Source: Nostoc sp. S4
Lineage (GTDB): Bacteria > Cyanobacteriota > Cyanobacteriia > Cyanobacteriales > Nostocaceae
DNA length: 64,000 nt
Assembly: GCA_029379225.1 (NCBI GenBank)
Contig: JAQYWR010000026.1
Coordinates: 1-64,000 of the forward strand
Direction of reading: 5' to 3'
Below, one piece after another: positions 52,915 through 61,868 of the stretch (position 1 is the first letter of the stretch; each line of letters begins with the position of its first letter). The translations under genes and the position numbers were made by a program. The notes below the pieces were generated by a model. It worked only from the letters and a program-made list of their open reading frames with translations. It searched no databases and was not told where the DNA came from.

Positions 52915-54120
52915 TCAAGCAGAGACTACGGCTTCAGGTTGATAGCGGATACCAGCTTGCTTGATGCGATGTAAAGCTTCACCCAAGCGATCGCACTCGG
53001 CAATCAAACTAATCCTCACATACCCTTCACCTGCAACTCCGAAGGCGTTACCTGGGGTAACCACAACACCAGTTTGCTGCAACACATTCAAAGCAAAATC
53101 TGTGGAACCCATCCCCACAGGACATTTTACCCACAGATACATCGTGGCTTTGGTTTTGGGGATATTCCAACCCAACTGTCCTAATCCTTGAATCAGGAAA
53201 TCACGACGGGTGCGGTAGCGTTGTTGTACTTCATGCAAATAAACATCTGGGAGTTGCAAAGCGGTTTCGGCTGCTGTTTGCAAGGCAGCAAAAATGCCAT
53301 AATCCAAGTTCGTTTTCAGCGTCCGCAAACCTTGAATTACATGGCGATTCCCCACCACAAAGCCAACACGCCAACCAGCCATATTGTAGGTTTTGGATAA
53401 GGTGTGAAATTCCACACCAATTTCCTTTGCACCGGGAATTTCTAGCAAACTAGTAGGTTGATAACCATCAAACGCTAACTCTGCGTAACACAGATCGTGT
53501 ACCAACAAAATTTCATATTTGCGCGCGAAGGCAACGATTTCTTCAAAGAATTCGCGGGGTGCGGTGGCGGCAGTGGGATTACTGGGATAGTTGAAATAGA
53601 GTATTTTGGCTTGTTGGGCAACCTGATCGGGAATGGCAGCTAAATCGATTAACCAGTCATTTTCTGGTTTGAGAATCAAGCTATGAACTTTGCCGCCAGC
53701 AATTACGGGGCCCCGAAAATGGGCGGGATAAGCTGGAGAAGGAACTAGAACTACATCCCCAGGATTGATGTAGGCGATCGCTAAATGAGTTAGTCCTTCT
53801 TTAGAACCGAGTAGCGGCAAAGCTTCACTATCGGGGTCAAGAATCACATCATAACGCCGACAATACCAATTAGTAATCGCTCGACGGAAACTCGCAGTAC
53901 CTTCAAAGGGAGGATAACCGTGATTGACAGGATTTTGTAAAGCTGCAACCGCTGCTTCTACCACTGGTTGTGGTGTTGCACCATCCGGGTTTCCCATGCC
54001 CAAATCAATTAAATCTAACCCTTGTTCCCGTGCTTTAGCTTTTAGTTCGTCTAAACGGGCAAATACGTAAGGTGGCAGTTTTTGTATGCGTTCTGCTGGC
54101 ACTATCCAATTCAAACTCAT
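52915..54120 (-). CDS. Class I/II PLP-dependent aminotransferase
   Basis: 401 residues, fold type I. Key parts: DLIDLGMGNPDGATPQPVVE, the PLP Asn/Pro region YFNYPSNPTAATAP, and the Schiff-base Lys in HTLSKTYNMAGWRVGFVVGN, plus the final Arg in GEGYVRISLIAECD. It is close to proteins annotated as aspartate or LL-diaminopimelate aminotransferase; the substrate is not certain. The start overlaps the stop of the preceding iron-dehydrogenase gene as ATGA. Co-translation suggests the two enzymes work on the same pathway, for example dehydrogenation of an alcohol and then amination of the ketone. Confidence 0.9.
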   Translation of the reverse strand: MSLNWIVPAERIQKLPPYVFARLDELKAKAREQGLDLIDLGMGNPDGATPQPVVEAAVAALQNPVNHGYPPFEGTASFRRAITNWYCRRYDVILDPDSEALPLLGSKEGLTHLAIAYINPGDVVLVPSPAYPAHFRGPVIAGGKVHSLILKPENDWLIDLAAIPDQVAQQAKILYFNYPSNPTAATAPREFFEEIVAFARKYEILLVHDLCYAELAFDGYQPTSLLEIPGAKEIGVEFHTLSKTYNMAGWRVGFVVGNRHVIQGLRTLKTNLDYGIFAALQTAAETALQLPDVYLHEVQQRYRTRRDFLIQGLGQLGWNIPKTKATMYLWVKCPVGMGSTDFALNVLQQTGVVVTPGNAFGVAGEGYVRISLIAECDRLGEALHRIKQAGIRYQPEAVVSA

Positions 54121-55310
54121 GCTTCAACCTCGTCACTCATTCCCTTAGGGGAAACTCGATTTATCGGATCTCTACTATCTATAGGTGCAGTGGTAGAAAC
54201 CATTGCTGCCATCAACTGTTCTGGCGCGACTTTAAAAGGTAGTCGATGGATGTCAGAATTAGGAGCTAAGGCAATTTCGGCGGCTGTTTGCAACTCACCT
54301 AATGTAATATTGCCCAATCCTAAATCACTTAATTTCTGGGGTAGTCCAATTTCTGCATAGAACTTTAACAACTGCTGCCGTGCGGATGCTGCTAGTTGAT
54401 TGTTTTGGAGCATTTCTTCTAAACGCAGTTGCACCAGAATTCCCAAAGCAACTTTTTCGCCGTGAATGCTGCCGTGTCCCGAAATGTGCGTTAAACCATT
54501 ATGCACGGCATGGGCAGCAACAGTGCGACACTGTGCCCCTCCCAGTCCGCCAACTACGCCAGCGAGTAACACAGTTGCCTCTACAACTTCTCGCCAAACT
54601 TCACTACCTGGTTGCTTGAGGGCGGCGGCTGACTTTTGCAAGAGGATATCTCGCAAAATTCGTGCTTGTTGGACTGCGGCGATAATTAAAGTATCTTGCA
54701 AATGCCCGCTGCTAACTGAGGCTTCATACCACTTGGCGATCGCATCACCAATGCCAGCTATTAAAGTACGTTGTGGTGCTGTTTTAATCAAGTCATAATC
54801 GAGTATCAATAAATCGGGACAACGAGACAGCCCCACATCATATAGAAATGCCCCGTCTTCTGAATAAACATTAGACAAAGCACTCCAAGCTGCACAGGTA
54901 GCCGCTGAAGTCGGAATCGTCACTACTGGCAGATGTAACTGATGCGCGACTAATTTCGCTATATCGAGGGCTTTGCCGCCACCAACACCGATAATCGCAT
55001 CAGCTTTATGTTCTTTGGCTGCCTTATGTAAAGATTTCAGACTAGCTTCACAGCAATCTGCACCATAAGAAGCTTGGGCAGGATTTAGCTGTTGCGTTTC
55101 TAAAATCGGTTGCAGATTTTCTTGGCTGATAGCGAGAGTGCGTTCTCCGGCCACAATTAAAGGACGATTTCCCAAACAGGCGATTTCTGCTGCGGCTGCT
55201 TGCAACACGCTAGAACCACGGATGACTTTTGCTGGGGCAACTGTGAGCGTAAATAACGAACTAGAGGTTTGAGTAGACAAAGAAGGATGAGTAGAAAATT
55301 TATTAGCCAT
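54117..55310 (-). CDS. Iron-containing alcohol dehydrogenase family protein (glycerol-dehydrogenase type)
   Basis: 397 residues. The NAD-binding loop is IGVGGGKALDIAKLVAHQLH. The TIPTSAATCAAWSALSNVYS segment and metal ligands (Asp in IGDAIAKWYEAS, His in AAHAVHNGLTHI and HGSIHGEKVALG) match the glycerol dehydrogenase group of iron/zinc alcohol dehydrogenases. The first 20 residues are Ser/Thr-rich and extra compared with GldA. The substrate is unknown. It lies directly upstream of the aminotransferase, with a 4-bp overlap. Confidence 0.87.
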   Translation of the reverse strand: MANKFSTHPSLSTQTSSSLFTLTVAPAKVIRGSSVLQAAAAEIACLGNRPLIVAGERTLAISQENLQPILETQQLNPAQASYGADCCEASLKSLHKAAKEHKADAIIGVGGGKALDIAKLVAHQLHLPVVTIPTSAATCAAWSALSNVYSEDGAFLYDVGLSRCPDLLILDYDLIKTAPQRTLIAGIGDAIAKWYEASVSSGHLQDTLIIAAVQQARILRDILLQKSAAALKQPGSEVWREVVEATVLLAGVVGGLGGAQCRTVAAHAVHNGLTHISGHGSIHGEKVALGILVQLRLEEMLQNNQLAASARQQLLKFYAEIGLPQKLSDLGLGNITLGELQTAAEIALAPNSDIHRLPFKVAPEQLMAAMVSTTAPIDSRDPINRVSPKGMSDEVEA

Positions 55311-55639
55311 ATAACTAGTTTGCCAAAACTTTGATATTTCTTAATCAATTGACTTACACTTAGGGATACTTGTTGCCAAGCTGATTTGAGCATGGCTATA
55401 AGCTGACACTCCTTCAACTGGATTTTAGGCGAACTATGAAATAGACAAAGCCTTTTGCCGATTCCTTAAGTAATTTGACGACGTTGGTTGAATCTATCAT
55501 GCCCATCGCTCTAAAATTCCGAACTATCAAAGTTTTGAACAACCGTATAACTAAATAACACTAGCACCTCAGATTCTCAAAAAAAGCGATCGAGAATTGA
55601 AGTTGCAACATTTTAGGCAATCCCAGCTAGAGAATATAG

Positions 55640-55668
55640 CTAGGGGCATACATTTGTACATTACCTAC
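55640..55668. repeat. Interspersed palindrome, copy 3
   Basis: CTAGGGGCATACATTTGTAC followed by ATTACCTAC; ends CTAGGGGC and TACCTAC are partly complementary. It is the most diverged of three related copies (43873, 52571). Confidence 0.45.
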
Positions 55669-55897
55669 AGCTAATTCATTTGCTACAAATATTTTTGAAA
55701 ATGGCAAAATTGGTAACTAGGAAAATAACTGACAAATCACAACTGTCAGTACCCATTACCCGCGCACTGATTAATTTTTTCCACAATATAACCACTAAAG
55801 TGTGAATATCTTAATCTAAAAATAATCTTTAAAGTATCGGTAAATACAAAATTAATTATGTCATTCTGATAACAAGCATCAAGGATTGGGCAAACAG

Positions 55898-56000
55898 GGA
55901 GTGTGGGAGGTGTGGGAGGTGTGGGAGGACGGGGAAGAAATCTTTCCCCCCTCTCTCCCCACACTTCCCTATCTCCCCATCTCCCCATCTCCCACACTCC
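55898..56000. repeat. G-rich inverted repeat with G-quadruplex motifs on both strands
   Basis: GGAGTGTGGGAG (55898-55909) and its complement CTCCCACACTCC (55989-56000) bracket a plus-strand run with five G-tracts separated by 5-6 nt (55898-55934) and a minus-strand run with five or more G-tracts (55945-56000). A 9-bp unit, GTGTGGGAG, occurs three times (55901-55927). Both arms meet the simple G3N1-7 pattern. The sequence starts 9 bp after the Ycf51 stop. The rest of 55311-56009 holds no gene; frames there are low-complexity artefacts. Confidence 0.6.
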
Positions 56001-56009
56001 TCAGTCTCC

Positions 56010-56531
56010 TTAAGCCTTAGATTTCGGTAATTGGGCGAATTTGTCTTGATAAATTTCTACTGTCATTGGGGAGTTGGCACGAGAAACGAGCGATCGCTTG
56101 ACCTCACCCAAGTAAACTGGTACAGAAATGCCTGGTTCTGGGTGAATGATGGTACGGGCACGAACTGTTAACTTGTCGTTTTGAAGTGTACCAGAACGAC
56201 CATAAGAATAAAGATTGCTAGCTGCTTGACGCAAAGTTGCTTCTAATTCTGTAGGAGAAATTTTAGGTGATACGGCGATCGCTGCTTGTGTTGAGCCATT
56301 ATCATAAACTAGACTGTAGTGTACTGCTCCCGGAATCACAGTACGACTCAAAGGGACTATGGAGAGTGCAAATAAACCAGCTGTTAGCACCACCATAAAG
56401 CCAGTCGTACCTACCAGCCGAAAGCGAATGCCCCATTTGAGAACAAAAGCCAACACTGCTAAGGCAGCGAATGCCAAGGTGGCTATACCAGACCATTGGG
56501 TGTATTGAAGAAAATCAGCTGTTGTGAGCAT
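56010..56531 (-). CDS. Ycf51 family protein
   Basis: 173 residues from the ATG at 56531, giving MLTTADFLQYTQWSGIATLA as in the family; the frame extends to 56576. Two or three membrane helices (about 13-32 and 38-60: WGIRFRLVGTTGFMVVLTAG) are followed by a soluble part that begins LVYDNGSTQAAIAVSPKISP and contains TVRARTIIHPEPGISVPVYL. Ycf51 is conserved across cyanobacteria and algal plastids, but its function is not established. It is a single gene on its strand. Confidence 0.85.
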   Translation of the reverse strand: MLTTADFLQYTQWSGIATLAFAALAVLAFVLKWGIRFRLVGTTGFMVVLTAGLFALSIVPLSRTVIPGAVHYSLVYDNGSTQAAIAVSPKISPTELEATLRQAASNLYSYGRSGTLQNDKLTVRARTIIHPEPGISVPVYLGEVKRSLVSRANSPMTVEIYQDKFAQLPKSKA

Positions 56532-56655
56532 AAGGTTGGTTACTGAGGCGTCTTTTTTCGTTACCGACACTCCCATTTTACCGAGAGCTTACACCATATC
56601 GGTTAACGCCGCCAAGGCTTAGAACCATAGCTAAAAATTATAATTCTTTAGTTAT

Positions 56656-57174
56656 TTAGAACATTATTGGCTCAGCACAGACGATATGGGAATTTTTAGC
56701 TGTCTGTAACTTAGTTTGAACGCTGTCAATGATTGCCAACCAATCAGCGTCTTTGTTCCATTCATATTGAATCTTGGTTTTAGTAGCCACATTGTAGAGT
56801 CTACAAAAAACCACATTTTCTTTTCCAGCAATCGCAGCGATAATCAGAGGCTTAGAGAAGTCTTGGACTTGTGATACAGCTAAAAGGAAAGTTTTAGCAA
56901 AGTTTGTTTCTATTCCACTCCTAATAACATAAATCTCATCTGCTCTAACAACGATGTCTAACTTAATGTTGTCCTTTCCCTTAAATTCTGTCGTTTTTAA
57001 TTTCAATTCAGATATATATCCAGTTAATCCTGTTTGGTGAACAGGAATAGTTTTATCATTATTGATATCATAGTGATACCATAGATAGGATTCTCCGTTG
57101 AATTCTCCGTTTTTCACATACAAATAAATAGGTAATGGTGGGTTACAAAGACCTAGTTTAATTTCAGCAACCAT
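56656..57174 (-). CDS. Hypothetical protein
   Basis: 172 residues, no membrane helix or signal peptide. Beta-rich, with KLGLCNPPLPIYLYVKNGEF, YHYDINNDKTIPVHQTGLTG and DWLAIIDSVQTKLQTAKNSH. I recognise no family. It has a regular start at an ATG at 57174 and normal codon use. It stands between Ycf51 and the hairpin at 57262-57298, which probably ends the upstream operon. Confidence 0.55.
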   Translation of the reverse strand: MVAEIKLGLCNPPLPIYLYVKNGEFNGESYLWYHYDINNDKTIPVHQTGLTGYISELKLKTTEFKGKDNIKLDIVVRADEIYVIRSGIETNFAKTFLLAVSQVQDFSKPLIIAAIAGKENVVFCRLYNVATKTKIQYEWNKDADWLAIIDSVQTKLQTAKNSHIVCAEPIMF

Positions 57175-57261
57175 GTTTTATATTCCTTGATGAAAGCTAA
57201 AATTATTTTAGATATTCCATTAAATTGAATATGTTTTAAAATTGTGCTTAACTGAGGATAA

Positions 57262-57298
57262 AAATAAATATACAAAAGGGCATCTACAAGAGATGCCC
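57262..57298 (-). terminator. Intrinsic terminator on the minus strand
   Basis: GGGCATCT (57278-57285), loop ACAAG, AGATGCCC (57291-57298). Read on the minus strand the stem is followed by TTTTGTATATTTATTTTT. This fits termination of the yaaW-like/ligase transcript. The rest of 57175-57651 shows no gene. Confidence 0.75.
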
Positions 57299-57651
57299 GT
57301 CATGCAGGAAAACCCCAAAGGGTTGTCCCTACACCTTCCCAACAATCAGCAACAGTGACTAATTAGGTATTAGTCACACTCACAGTCACAGACGTGAATA
57401 TAGTAATCTTATTAACTTCAAACTTTAAATGTCTCCAGTGCATACACTGAAAAACAACTTATGACTATTTCATAGAACTTTTACTTGATTGCGTGAAAAA
57501 ACTCAGCTTCAACTGGCAAAGGTCGATTCCCTACTTCTTACCTACGCTGTACAAGTTCAAAAATCAAAGCAGATTGGGAAACTCTAACAAAGAAATTATC
57601 CAATCTTGCGGGGTGACTCGAAAAGCCCACCCAGTTCATATGCTGAAGTAA

Positions 57652-58998
57652 CTAATTTTGGTAAGATGCAAGCTTTTCTTGTTGGTTATAGCGATGTACT
57701 ACTCCACAAATAGCAGCCAAAATTAACCATGAAAGCGTATTCAAACGAAAATCGAATAGGGTTACGTCTACCGTATTCAATAAAACCCACGCTACAAAGG
57801 CGAGAAGATAACTGAAAAACAGCAATCTGTCTTCTCTATGCATATATTTTGACTTTCGCAGTAATTGGACTGCTGTAATTAAAATCCAACCGAGTAAGCC
57901 ACAAAATAAAAAAGTAGTGAGAAAACCAGTTTCAGCAGATAACATTAAAAACAAATTGTGGGGATGACCCAACATAATTTGCATGTGTGCTTTGTATAGG
58001 TTAGTAAAACTACGTAAACCCCAACCTGTCCAAGGATGTTGCCAAGCTAAAGACCACGCAAACTCCCACTGAGTTTTTCGCATCAAAGCCACTGGTCTGT
58101 GTGGATACATATCATCGTTTAACCTTGCCCAAAAGAAAGCAGGAACGTAGTGGCGAAAAAATTGAGCGATTGGTGAGGGAGCAAAAGCTGCCAAAAGGAC
58201 GCTAGTGACGATACCGACGACGCCACCTACAAGAATCCGCCAACCTTGGTAGAGTGCATAAGCTAAACAGGCAAAAATAGCGATCGCCCATCCATTGCGC
58301 GAGTTGGTGAAAATCAAGGTGATAAAATTCGCGATCGTCGCTACAGTTAGGAAGATGAAGGGGAGTAAGGACTGGGGACTGAGGACTGACTTATTCCTAA
58401 TACCCAATCTCCGATACCCAATCCATAATCGCCATTGTTCCAACCACAACCCTAGACTAAGGATGAAAACTATTACTAGATAAGCAGCGAAGGTGTTAGC
58501 GTGCAAGAAGAATGAAGCTATGCGCCCTGGTGGATTTCCTCCTGGTGCGATCGTCCATTCCAAAACAACCCACAAAATTTTTAAGTTAAAATTCCAACCC
58601 AAAAACAATTGTCCCAAACCGAGAGTCACCGCCGGCATCGAACCTATTACCCAAATCCAAGCCATTTGTCGCAATTGGACAGTTGTTTGAATCAGGGTGC
58701 TGAAGGCGGCGAAAACTAAAAAGAATGGTAAAAAATTAAATAAGCCAAGGGAGGCTTCTGTCTTGTTCTGGGCAAACCCAGTAGTAATAAGCAGCAACAA
58801 ACCTAAAAGGGCAAATCCCCAATTAAGGGGACGGTGGCTAATTTGGCGGTATTGTTTCGCCAAAGTAATTAATGATACAAGAACTACAGTCACCGCCCCC
58901 ACCAAAGGACTCAGTGGGAAGATTAACAGTGCCAATAAAGAGCAGTTCCAACGGGAGTTTAAATGGTAAAAAGCCTTGTTCAAGCTGGCTCCCAACAT
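57652..58998 (-). CDS. O-antigen ligase / polymerase family membrane protein
   Basis: 448 residues, about 11 membrane helices. The Wzy_C-type central part holds the conserved TNSRNGWAIAIFACLAYALY and the periplasmic loop with RHYVPAFFWARLNDDMYPHR and QHPWTGWGLRSFTNLYKAHM (PWxGxG ... HPHN type). Related proteins ligate or polymerise polysaccharides; IctB, annotated as an inorganic carbon protein, belongs to the same superfamily, and I cannot decide between these. It overlaps the upstream gene by 19 bp, so translation is coupled. Confidence 0.85.
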   Translation of the reverse strand: MLGASLNKAFYHLNSRWNCSLLALLIFPLSPLVGAVTVVLVSLITLAKQYRQISHRPLNWGFALLGLLLLITTGFAQNKTEASLGLFNFLPFFLVFAAFSTLIQTTVQLRQMAWIWVIGSMPAVTLGLGQLFLGWNFNLKILWVVLEWTIAPGGNPPGRIASFFLHANTFAAYLVIVFILSLGLWLEQWRLWIGYRRLGIRNKSVLSPQSLLPFIFLTVATIANFITLIFTNSRNGWAIAIFACLAYALYQGWRILVGGVVGIVTSVLLAAFAPSPIAQFFRHYVPAFFWARLNDDMYPHRPVALMRKTQWEFAWSLAWQHPWTGWGLRSFTNLYKAHMQIMLGHPHNLFLMLSAETGFLTTFLFCGLLGWILITAVQLLRKSKYMHREDRLLFFSYLLAFVAWVLLNTVDVTLFDFRLNTLSWLILAAICGVVHRYNQQEKLASYQN

Positions 58999-59822
58999 TC
59001 AGCACGAGTGAGGCGAATTTGAGCTAGGGCAAAAATTGTAGGGATAATGCGACCATAGTTAGTAGCGATCGCTCTCCACCCTAAATCGGCAAAAAACCAA
59101 GCCCACATCATCGGCCCAATCACGGCAAACATAGTGCGGACTGCTCCATAACGAGCTGCGCTCATAGTCATTCCGCGTCTAGCCATTTGCATAGCTACAT
59201 AGCTTTGAAATTGAGTTGTAGCGGCTTCGGCGCCTGTAATCGCTGCTTGCTTAGCTACTTCATAGGTAGCAAGATACATAGCAAATTGACGGGCAATTTG
59301 CTTGAGTACAAGTGGCTGGAGCATGGAAGTAACAGCCAACGCACTACCACCTTTAAAAAGTAACCCTAAAGGATCGCGCTGCAATAAAAGTGGTAAAGGT
59401 TGTTTTAGTTCTGATTTGACAAGCTGACGCTGCACCTGAAGAGTCAATTTTTGCTTCTCTTGTTCGGGCAATTTTTTCCACACCTGTCCTAGTAGATGCA
59501 AAAATACTTCTGCTTCTAAATCAACGGTTGTCAACTGATTAGAGTAAGGAATTTTGAGATACTTACATACTTGAATGAGCGCTTGTCGATAAGTTACTTC
59601 GCCTGTGCGTCCGCGCAATACCGTCATTCCATCTGCCGCTAAAAAGCGGAAGCGACCTTCTAGTGCGTCTAGCCAAGCTTTCCGGTCTTGGCTTTGCACT
59701 TCGATGGGTTCGGGTGTGTGAACGTAGTCTAGGGGATTGAACTTCCGACTGAATAAAATTGCCGTTAAGTCTTGTAATTCTTCTTCGGTCGCTAACTCCA
59801 GCGCCGCCCTCATCTCATCCAA
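58980..59822 (-). CDS. YaaW family protein
   Basis: 280 residues. N-terminal helices with RAALELATEEELQDLTAILF and then QALIQVCKYLKIPYSNQLTT; a C-terminal hydrophobic half (about 165-270; GLLFKGGSALAVTSMLQPLV, FAVIGPMMWAWFFADLGWRA). The family is conserved in cyanobacteria and other bacteria, without a settled role (E. coli YaaW). The TAA overlaps the start of the O-antigen ligase gene by 19 bp. It starts with an ATG at 59822. Confidence 0.75.
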   Translation of the reverse strand: MDEMRAALELATEEELQDLTAILFSRKFNPLDYVHTPEPIEVQSQDRKAWLDALEGRFRFLAADGMTVLRGRTGEVTYRQALIQVCKYLKIPYSNQLTTVDLEAEVFLHLLGQVWKKLPEQEKQKLTLQVQRQLVKSELKQPLPLLLQRDPLGLLFKGGSALAVTSMLQPLVLKQIARQFAMYLATYEVAKQAAITGAEAATTQFQSYVAMQMARRGMTMSAARYGAVRTMFAVIGPMMWAWFFADLGWRAIATNYGRIIPTIFALAQIRLTRAECWEPA

Positions 59823-60269
59823 TTTCCCTTCCTCCCTTCCGTGCAGCTTTTCTGTACCTTATTCTACTATTAGCTTTCAGCACTCATTAGTAGTAATTTT
59901 TTCGTTTGTCATTTGATGATAACCAATGACCAACAGAGAAGTTTGAGCGGAGGCTGACTCTGTAGACGCCCCAAAAGCGGCAAGACAAAGGCATCATAGC
60001 TTCAAAGACTGATGACTGAATATTCCAGTAATTAGTGCCCCAATACCGGGTTTAGTCTGCGCCTAGTAGGTTACAAGGTTTTTCAGTAATTAAATTACAC
60101 TACTCTCTAGTCAGCGCGCTTCTATCTCGGTAGGGGTCTAAATACCTAAAAACCCTTGTAAATCAAACTCGATATTCCTTACTAGTGCTAGCAAAATTTC
60201 CTGGTTCGGGAAGAAGACAAGCTATACCCGACTTGTTATCAAACTTGCGCGGTTTATAAAAATGATTAG

Positions 60270-60427
60270 AAGATGTTTTAAAAGTGGTAGCTGATATCTC
60301 AAAAACTTTAAATTCTCTTTAACTCTGTTTCTCAGGAGGAAACTAGAATCAAAGTCCCCTGATTTTCAGGTGATTTCAGAGGATCTAGAAGGTTTTACTA
60401 CTCAAAAGAGGACTTTTAAAACATCTT
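60270..60427. repeat. 158-bp inverted-repeat element
   Basis: 16-bp perfect arms: AAGATGTTTTAAAAGT (60270-60285) and its complement (60412-60427). The interior contains CCCCTGATTTTCAGG and no frame. It may be a MITE or a structured RNA. The rest of the gene-free 59823-60993 has a fragment like GAGAAGTTTGAGCGGAGGCT (59938-59957), a repeat class in these genomes, and an AT-rich leader for the ComFB-like gene; I see no tRNA. Confidence 0.6.
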
Positions 60428-60993
60428 TCAGATAATGTGAACTTTTTCAACATTTTTACTCAATCATTTCATCTGTCGCTAGACTGATTTGACAGTCTCA
60501 TAAGCTACTATTTTTTTGAATTATTAAATCAATGTGTAACAAATAAGTTTTGTCTAGGAAGCAGAAAATTTTGTAGCAAACTCAAAAGTTATTTTAGTTA
60601 CAAAGAAAGTTCAATTTAATTAAAAAATGTTACTAATGTATTTTGTATTATTACTCTTAGTCTTGATCCCCTAAACCTTATACTGCGTTTTATGTAGATT
60701 TATGCCTTTTTGGCATAAATTGTAAATAATAAATATTATAAAGATAAAATGTCGGTAGTTTATCAGTTTAGTCAGTGTTGTTTTGAGAAATCATCCGGGA
60801 AACTAGTATAAAGTTTAACTCAAATCAGTACAGCAAAATATTTGATATTCCACTTGAATAAAAGGCTAGTTTCAGGAGCTATTGCATCTATCAGTTGAAT
60901 CACTTATAACTGATTGTCATGACAACTTTACCATCTAAAAAAGTTGTTTATTTCACTAACCACTGACCGGATTAAAAAGGAGTTTAAAAAATT

Positions 60994-61371
60994 ATGAAAA
61001 CTGTAGTTAATTTAACTCAACAATCAGTAGTTGCAGAGATTGAAATCGTTTTGGATACATATCCATATCATCCATATCAACAAGCCTTTGCGATTCCTGA
61101 CTTACGTCAAGAACTAATTGCTTTTGTCCTCAATCGGATTCCCTCTTTTTACAGCGTCATATCTGACGGACATATTCCGCTAGCAAAGGTGGAACAAGGA
61201 AACTTGCTCAATTATCAGTTGCCTCGTAAACCCTTAGAGCAGCAACTACATTTACAAAATTTGATTCACCAAGGTATTTGCTCAATCGTTCAAGAAAAGT
61301 CAGATTGGATTAACCATCACCTTTGTGAAACAGTTCAACCCGGTTGTGAACCATCTCATTGGTTTGGTTAA
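60994..61371 (+). CDS. ComFB-like (late competence) family protein
   Basis: 125 residues. The N-terminal pattern IEIVLDTYPYHPYQQAFAIP and DLRQELIAFVLNRIPSFYSV resembles ComFB proteins, in which the AYALNRLPPLYATS type motif is conserved. A cyanobacterial ComFB protein has been described as a cyclic-di-GMP/cyclic-dinucleotide receptor that affects cell size; whether this diverged copy binds a nucleotide is unknown. Short C-terminal helices with Cys and His follow. Start ATG at 60994 with AAAAGGAG 10 nt upstream (60976-60983). It has a long leader and its own terminator. Confidence 0.65.
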   Translation: MKTVVNLTQQSVVAEIEIVLDTYPYHPYQQAFAIPDLRQELIAFVLNRIPSFYSVISDGHIPLAKVEQGNLLNYQLPRKPLEQQLHLQNLIHQGICSIVQEKSDWINHHLCETVQPGCEPSHWFG

Positions 61372-61512
61372 TTCGGCAGAATTTAGAATAGAGAATGATG
61401 TCTAGGGTAACAGACCCAGGTTGATAACTGACCAAGTTGAAATCTGCTATGTTTCTCTAAGATTTGTTTGTCTGCTGAGATACATACAGTATCCGCAGTA
61501 AATTTTGAATTT

Positions 61513-61574
61513 TTGAGCTAATACCATAACTAAAGTCAGTGTAAAAGAGGTGGTATTAGCTCAATATTTTTTGT
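61513..61574 (+). terminator. Terminator after the ComFB-like gene
   Basis: TTGAGCTAATACCA (61513-61526) is complementary to TGGTATTAGCTCAA (61551-61564), a perfect 14-bp stem with a 24-nt loop, followed by TATTTTTTGTT. Its place 142 bp after the stop fits a terminator. The remainder of 61372-61868 is AT-rich without a gene. Confidence 0.7.
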
Positions 61575-61868
61575 TAAAGCACTACCCTTTTGTTGTGGTT
61601 AAGGCTAGGCGTGAGATTGGTTATTTGCCATTTGTCAAGAGTTATTAAGGAAACTCTAAAAAATAAATTATTCTGTTTGAAATTGATGACTGATGAACCT
61701 GTTGACTGTGAACAGTAAGATATTTTTTTATTTGCCAGTCCCTAATTATTCTCTCCTCTGCCTTTTATCCAATGTCTTTTTTAGTAAATTTTTTCATAAA
61801 AGATTCAGTATCTTACTATTGAAGTGTAAAATTTGACAGTTAAGACATTCAAAGGACATTGCTAGAAC

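Noticed and set aside
55746-55997. 83-codon minus-strand frame
   Set aside because: The first half is a low-complexity Pro/Gly stretch from the G-rich inverted repeat, so it is an artefact of composition.
59823-60993. tRNA or 6S-like RNA in the 1.2-kb gap
   Set aside because: No cloverleaf, no typical tRNA 3' end and no clear 6S-like bulged helix were visible by eye; a covariance-model search would decide.
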